A stretch of 64,000 nt of DNA from Ectopseudomonas guguanensis (GTDB lineage: Bacteria; Pseudomonadota; Gammaproteobacteria; Pseudomonadales; Pseudomonadaceae): positions 186,001-250,000 of the forward strand of contig NZ_FNJJ01000006.1 of the NCBI RefSeq assembly GCF_900104265.1, given 5' to 3'. A program made the position numbers and the translations under genes. This document shows positions 59,807-64,000 of this stretch, one piece after another. Each line of letters begins with the position of its first letter. Position 1 is the stretch's first letter. The notes under the pieces were generated by a model. The model had not been told where the DNA came from. It made no database searches and worked only from the letters and a program-made list of their open reading frames with translations.

Positions 59807-61000
59807 GGATGGTCTGAAGTAGCCATGTGTTTCCGGCTGACTTCAGCCCCTGCCGATTTTTGGAAAGCGGTGAATCGATCAAAAACGATCGGATCACCCG
59901 CTCATTTCAGTGCTTTCAGCCGTCGCGAGCACCTCGCGACGGCCATTTTCCGCATTACAAGCGCACCTCTCCTGCGCTTGCCAGCAAATGTCGGCGGGCC
60001 ATCCACAGGTTTGACAGGGCGAACAGCGTCACCAGTTGTGCGGTGTTCTTCACCAGCCCCCGGAAACGCACCTTGGTGTAGCCGAACTGCCGCTTGATCA
60101 CGCGAAATGAGTGCTCGACCTTGGCTCGCACCTGAGCCTTGGCCTTCTCGATCTTGCGCTTGGCCTTGTATAGCGCACTGCGCTTATCGAGCTTCTTGTA
60201 GGTGCTGCGGCGTGCCGCCACCTGCCAGATAACCTTCCGATCGGCATGCTCTGGACGCTTTTCAACGCCGGTGTAGCCCGCGTCCGTACAAGCCACGTTC
60301 TCGTCGCCATGCAGCAACTTGTCGACCTGAGTAACGTCCGCAACGTTGGCCGCCGTACCCACTACGCTGTGCACCAGTCCCGATTCGTCATCCACGCCGA
60401 TATGCGCCTTCATGCTGAAGTAGTACTGGCTGCCCTTCTTGGTCTGGTGCATCTCTGGATCGCGCTTGCCGTCCTGGTTCTTGGTCGAGCTCGGCGCATG
60501 GATCAACGTGACATCGACAATGGTGCCCTGGCGCAGCGACAGACCACGGTCGCCCAGATAGCCATTGATCACCGCCAGAATCCCAGCCGCCAACTCGTGT
60601 TTCTCCAGCAGACGGCGGAAGTTGAGGATGGTGGTTTCGTCGGGAATGCGCTCCAGGCTCAAGCCGGCGAACTGGCGCAGGATGGTGGTCTCATACAGGG
60701 CTTCCTCCATCGCCGGGTCGCTGTAGCCGAACCAGTTCTGCATCAGATGTACGCGCAGCATCGCCATCAACGAATACACCGGGCGAACACCTTCACCCTT
60801 GGGGTAGTGCGGCTCAATCAAGGCAATCAAACCCTTCCAAGGCACCACCTGATCCATCTCGATCAAGAACAGCTCCTTGCGGGTCTGCTTGCGCTTGCCG
60901 GCATACTCGACGTCGGCGAAGGTCATCTGATTCATCGGGATACTCGGGCAACGGGATCGGCGTATTTCACCAGAAACCGGAAGTCTTCTTCAGAGTTTCC
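59807..61000 (-). mobile_element. Complete IS5-family insertion sequence, 1194 bp
   Basis: The ends are imperfect inverted repeats (GGATGGTCTGAAGTAG and the complement of CTTCTTCAGAGTTTCC), flanked by target duplications TTAG at 59803-59806 and 61001-61004. TTAG fits the YTAR target of the IS5 subgroup. It contains one transposase gene. It lies at the upstream edge of the O-antigen locus, against the end of a decayed RNase gene. Confidence 0.93.
59955..60935 (-). CDS. IS5-family transposase
   Basis: The 326-aa DDE transposase begins MNQMTFADVEYAGKRKQTRK. The catalytic triad is visible in IVDVTLIHAPSSTKNQDG (first D), VACTDAGYTGVEKRPEH (second D) and AKVEHSFRVIKRQFGYTKVR (E). An N-terminal DUF772-type domain (YSLMAMLRVHLMQNWFGYSD) is present. 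The frame is intact and could act in trans on the 274-bp derivative at 53350-53623. Confidence 0.95.
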   Translation of the reverse strand: MNQMTFADVEYAGKRKQTRKELFLIEMDQVVPWKGLIALIEPHYPKGEGVRPVYSLMAMLRVHLMQNWFGYSDPAMEEALYETTILRQFAGLSLERIPDETTILNFRRLLEKHELAAGILAVINGYLGDRGLSLRQGTIVDVTLIHAPSSTKNQDGKRDPEMHQTKKGSQYYFSMKAHIGVDDESGLVHSVVGTAANVADVTQVDKLLHGDENVACTDAGYTGVEKRPEHADRKVIWQVAARRSTYKKLDKRSALYKAKRKIEKAKAQVRAKVEHSFRVIKRQFGYTKVRFRGLVKNTAQLVTLFALSNLWMARRHLLASAGEVRL

Positions 61001-61004
61001 TTAG

Positions 61005-61985
61005 AGTCTTGCCAGCAGCGTCGTAGCGCTGCTGCAGAACCGTTGTAAATTGCTGCTTGGCTTCAAGCTCGCAATGTACGATACGAACCTCTGACGGCCA
61101 GTGATCTGCCTGGGCAGAATAACCGCCTATGGTATGCACCTGAGCACGAATGTCATAGCGCTGCCAGTCAAATTCCACATAGCCATTACGCGATCCAAAG
61201 CGCTGGATCTGTCGTCCGGGCGTACCGGCCGCCTGGTAACCGACGAACAGCACATCATGCCGCTCATCACTGAGCATTGCTTTGAGGTAGTTGACGATAC
61301 GGCCACTTGAGCACATGCCGTTGCCAGCAATAACAATGGCCTCTGCGATGGATGATGTCTTCGAGTTCATAGAGCAGCTCTTGAGTGCGGCCAATGCTGA
61401 AGGCTGGGATCAACACCGTGCCCTGGTTGCTCAGCGCATGCTCGAGCACCCTCTCCAGACGCGCACGACGACTGCGGCGATCTTCATGCAGGCGGTCGCC
61501 GTAAGTGCTTTCGATGACCAGAACATCGGCTTCATATGGGGCTTGGCGCCGCGAGGATTGGCGCATGAGGAGCGCCCAGGTCGCCAGAGAACACGATACG
61601 TTTCTTCTCGCCCGTCTCGGGGTAGTGCAGATCAACCTCGACATAGGCCGAACCGAGGATGTGACCAGCGCGCTGTAGACGAATGCGAGCCTTGAGCTGT
61701 TTCGTGTCGATCAAGGTGAACCACTGCTTGTAGGGCAAGGCTACGATGCGCCGCTCGATCAGTTTGAGATAGCGCTCGACTTACTTCTGGTCGCGGCTGA
61801 AACCGAGCTTGAAGGCATCCTCGAGGACGATGGGTAGAAGCTTGGCCGATGGCTCACTGCAGAGGATCGGGCCTTTGAAGCCAGCCGCTAACAAATAGGG
61901 TATGCGACCCACGTGGTCGATATGGACATGAGTCGCGATCAGAGCCTTGATGCCATCCAAGGGGAATGCTAGTCGCTCAGAACCT
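61005..61985 (-). pseudogene. Metallo-beta-lactamase/beta-CASP RNA nuclease gene, decayed
   Basis: Three frames together spell a RMMBL-type exonuclease. The first has THVHIDHVGRIPYLLAAGFK (metal-binding HxHxDH) and then an in-frame TAA at 61781-61783. Next comes RIVFSGDLGAPHAP; a frameshift near 61560 leads to EADVLVIESTYGDRLHED and IPAFSIGRTQELLYELED. A further shift with loss of about 100-150 codons near 61350 joins AIVIAGNGMCSSGRIVNYLK. The N terminus is missing and the C terminus abuts the IS at 61000. The gene is clearly non-functional. Confidence 0.88.
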
Positions 61986-62344
61986 GCTTGTCCCTCTGGA
62001 GAGGTTTCAGCCCCTTGAAAAAGGCCACAGTCCTAAAAGCCCGTGGCTCCTGTCCATCTGCAATTGATGGCAAGAGCCTGTCACGCCAGTGACGGCGCCA
62101 TGATGAACAATGGAGGGATACCGCACGAGTCAATCCCTTAACACTGGCAAAACCTAAAGGGACTCAGCCCAATAGCGCGGGTAATGAATGGGGCACTGGG
62201 TTCTGACTAGGTGATCTGGATAAGCCTTGCCAGATGATGGCATTGTGAAATCCCGCACATTTTGCCGGTTTTTTACCATTTCGCAAGCGCGACAAAGATA
62301 TGGCGGCGGATTAGGGCTCAACCGAAAGACCTTAAGGCCATAGG
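61986..62344. other. Intergenic stretch between the decayed nuclease and ihfB
   Basis: About 360 bp contain no credible coding frame. In P. aeruginosa the wzz chain-length gene lies in this position beside ihfB, and nothing resembling it is seen here. The stretch is less GC-rich than the neighbouring core genes and may be debris of the replaced locus. Confidence 0.5.
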
Positions 62345-62632
62345 TCAGGATTCTTCCTCGTTGACTCGATCCCGCAACTCCTTGCCCGGCTTGAAATGCG
62401 GCACGAACTTGCCGTCCAGACGTACCGACTGGCCGGTTTTCGGGTTACGCCCAACGCGCGGCGCGCGGTAGTGCAGCGAAAAGCTGCCGAAGCCGCGAAT
62501 CTCGATACGATCCCCCGTAGCCAATGCCTGGGACATTTGTTCCAGCATGGTCTTGATGGCCAGCTCGACATCCTTGGAGGACAGCTGACCTTGGTGGGTG
62601 ACAATTCTTTCGATCAACTCCGACTTGGTCAT
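62345..62632 (-). CDS. ihfB: Integration host factor subunit beta
   Basis: The 95-aa DNA-bending protein of the HU/IHF family starts [20 protein letters not shown]. The signature [20 protein letters not shown] contains the arm with the intercalating proline. With IhfA it bends DNA at specific sites during transcription, recombination and replication. It lies downstream of rpsA on the same strand, and a RAYT gene and repeats have been inserted between them. An AAGGGAAAACC sequence precedes the ATG. Confidence 0.97.
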   Translation of the reverse strand: MTKSELIERIVTHQGQLSSKDVELAIKTMLEQMSQALATGDRIEIRGFGSFSLHYRAPRVGRNPKTGQSVRLDGKFVPHFKPGKELRDRVNEEES

Positions 62633-63064
62633 GGTTTTCCCTTCTTTTTCAAGCGGCTAGAAGACTCGACGGTTCGGTTTTAGCACGCTGGTCAGCTTTT
62701 GAACAGCCCAAAAAACAAGGTGTTAGCGAGTTTTGCGGTTGGTTGTGGGAATGAGGGTCTTGTGTGGGAGATCTACCTCGAGGCGAAGCTTTTGGATGTT
62801 GCTTCGATATTGTGGGATGACTGCCATTCGCCGCGGGGCGCGGCTCCTACAGGAGCTGCGTCGTTGGGTGGATTGGTGCAGGAGCCCCGCCTCGGGGCGA
62901 AGCTGTTGGATATCGCTGGATGGCCGCTATTCGCCGCGGGGCCCGCGCCCTACAAGAGGAGCGTTGTTTTGCGGTTTGGTGTAGAAGGCCTGCTTCGGGG
63001 CGAAGCTTTCTTTGGCTCTGGCTCGGCCAAGCTGAACTGGCGAGCGCTAACGGAAGGGAATCCG
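62633..63064. repeat. REP cluster upstream of the RAYT gene
   Basis: Units with alternating orientation occur at 62827-62850 (TTCGCCGCGGGGCGCGGCTC plus CTAC), 62878-62902 (GGAGCCCCGCCTCGGGGCGA type), 62930-62953 and about 62985-63006. They form hairpins and match the family at 41924-42000 and 45546-45625. No other gene is seen in the interval. Confidence 0.8.
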
Positions 63065-63508
63065 ATGACTGAGAAACGCTACGCCGCACATAAGCTTCGT
63101 GATGGACGCTGGTCCAGTAGCGGGCAAATCTATCTTGTCACCACCGTAACCAACGGTCGCATCCCTGTCTTTGCTGATTTCTCAGCGGCGCGCACGCTCA
63201 TACGAGTCATTCGTCAGGACGAGCAGCTTGGATCACACCAAACGCTCTGCTTTGTCGTAATGCCTGATCATCTGCATTGGCTGTTGCAACTACAGAGTGA
63301 GGACTTGGCCCGCCTGGTAGGTAGGGTCAAATCCATTTCAGCCAAGCGCCTGGGTAGGCCTATATGGCAGAAGGGGTTCCATGATCATGCGTTGCGTCGG
63401 GAGGAGGATGTTCGAAGCGTGGCTAGATACGTGGTGGCAAATCCTTTAAGAGCTGGACTTGTGCAGCGCGTGGGTGACTATCCGCATTGGGATGCGGTGT
63501 GGATATGA
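63065..63508 (+). CDS. REP-associated tyrosine transposase (RAYT)
   Basis: The 147-aa Y1/HUH protein of the IS200-like transposase group contains LVTTVTNGRIPVFADF, the metal-binding HUH-type motif FVVMPDHLHWLLQL and ARYVVANPLRAGLV with the likely nucleophilic tyrosine. RAYTs bind and cleave REP hairpins and are held responsible for REP spread. I use the ATG at 63065 (MTEKRYAAHKL); the longer frame from 62699 runs through REP units. REP clusters flank it on both sides. Confidence 0.9.
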   Translation: MTEKRYAAHKLRDGRWSSSGQIYLVTTVTNGRIPVFADFSAARTLIRVIRQDEQLGSHQTLCFVVMPDHLHWLLQLQSEDLARLVGRVKSISAKRLGRPIWQKGFHDHALRREEDVRSVARYVVANPLRAGLVQRVGDYPHWDAVWI

Positions 63509-63720
63509 GGGCGGTTGGGCATAGTTTTTGGGCATAGGCTTGGAATTGCTGGATGGCTACCATTCGCCGCGGGGCGCGGCTCCTACAGGGGGAGCGTTGT
63601 TTTTGTGGTTTAGCGTAGGAGCCCCGCCTCGGGGCGAAGCTTTGGGCTGTGCTCGGGATTGCGGGATGGCCGCCATTCGCTGCGGGGCGCAGCTCCTACA
63701 AGGGCGGCGTTAGGGGAAGG
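63509..63720. repeat. REP cluster downstream of the RAYT gene
   Basis: Three units lie at 63563-63587, 63615-63640 (opposite orientation) and about 63676-63700, of the same family as those upstream of the RAYT gene. Confidence 0.8.
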
Positions 63721-63729
63721 CGGAAATGA

Positions 63730-63758
63730 AAAAGGCGACCCGAAGGTCGCCTTTTTTT
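63730..63758. terminator. Bidirectional terminator after rpsA
   Basis: GGCGACC pairs with GGTCGCC around CGAA (63734-63740 with 63745-63751), with A and T runs on the two sides. It lies 16 bases past the rpsA stop and also ends transcription from the RAYT side. Confidence 0.88.
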
Positions 63759-63774
63759 GATGAATCACCCGAAC

Positions 63775-64000
63775 TTAGTTCTGGTTTTCCATCTGAGCAC
63801 GGATCAGATCACCGATGGTGGTCGGACCGGTGCTTTCAACGTCTTGCTTGTTACGCAGTTCCTTCATCGCGTCCTTCTCGTCCTCGACGTCTTTCGACTT
63901 GATGGACAGGCTGATAACGCGGGACTTGCGGTCGACGCTGATGATCTTGGCTTCTACTTCGTCGCCTTCCTTCAGGACGTTGCGCGCGTCTTCAACGCGG
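63775..64000 (-). CDS. rpsA: 30S ribosomal protein S1, C-terminal part
   Basis: The last 74 codons of rpsA are cut by the window edge. The visible part holds the end of the last S1 RNA-binding repeat (NVLKEGDEVEAKIISVDRKS then RVISLSIKSKD) and the tail TIGDLIRAQMENQN before the TAA at 63775-63777. S1 binds mRNA on the 30S subunit. The order rpsA-ihfB is conserved in gammaproteobacteria. Confidence 0.95.
   Translation of the reverse strand, partial: RVEDARNVLKEGDEVEAKIISVDRKSRVISLSIKSKDVEDEKDAMKELRNKQDVESTGPTTIGDLIRAQMENQN

Noticed and set aside
62699..63064. N-terminal extension of the RAYT gene from 62699
   Set aside because: The added 122 codons read through REP units and contain repeated low-complexity segments. 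The ATG at 63065 starts the family-like part.

Overview
The window is chromosomal DNA from a high-GC gammaproteobacterium, almost certainly a Pseudomonas of the mendocina/oleovorans/pseudoalcaligenes type. As I recall the P. aeruginosa map, several gene blocks keep its order: rlmM-acnA-aer; the acireductone-dioxygenase-like/MFS/aroC to folE block; ligA-zipA-smc-gntR-alkB2-xdhABC-guaD; uvrB-aminotransferase-tRNA-Asn-comEA-like-wbpM; and ihfB-rpsA. Here these blocks lie close together.

Positions 1-5.1 kb hold core genes: partial rlmM, aconitase acnA and the aerotaxis receptor aer. Positions 5.2-7.8 kb are an AT-rich accessory island that looks like an integrase-less integron remnant. It has two gene cassettes, a DUF4288-like protein and a secreted LprI-like protein. 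The attC of the first is interrupted by an IS1111-group (IS110 family) element, and the attC of the second carries a truncated relative of that element. Positions 7.8-13.6 kb hold a frameshifted amidotransferase, an RraB-like gene, and an operon of SDR, esterase and Baeyer-Villiger monooxygenase with a divergent AraC regulator. Positions 13.7-15.1 kb encode alkylation repair (AlkA-like and Ogt).

Positions 15.1-24.8 kb hold small housekeeping genes, including a PLDc_N membrane peptide, an acireductone dioxygenase paralogue without its metal ligands, an MFS transporter, aroC, prmB, an isochorismatase-like protein, a Smr protein, folE and a glutaredoxin-like protein. Positions 24.8-41.3 kb hold a 229-bp tandem duplication that includes the 3' end of ligA, then ligA, zipA, smc, a GntR regulator divergent from alkane hydroxylase alkB with a FadR-type palindrome between them, and the purine catabolism operon xdhA-xdhB-(small ORF)-xdhC-guaD behind a recognisable promoter/operator.

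Positions 42.0-46.5 kb hold uvrB, an aromatic aminotransferase, tRNA-Asn with a duplicated 3' end, and a ComEA-like gene. Positions 46.6-59.6 kb are an O-antigen locus on the minus strand, located between wbpM and ihfB as in P. aeruginosa. It encodes a lipid-carrier initiating transferase (WbpL type), the WbpM and WbpV-like pair for the first sugar, a three-enzyme set that best fits UDP-L-QuiNAc (or a related 6-deoxy-L-HexNAc), a WbuB-like glycosyltransferase, a Wzy-like polymerase, and an unusual 793-aa protein that fuses a Wzx-like flippase to an O-antigen ligase (Wzy_C) domain. No wzz gene is present. The locus contains an internally deleted 274-bp derivative of the complete IS5-family element that sits at its upstream edge. 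Beyond that are a decayed metallo-beta-lactamase/RNase gene, ihfB, a RAYT transposase flanked by REP sequences, and the 3' end of rpsA. Intergenic spaces throughout carry REP and other palindromic repeats.
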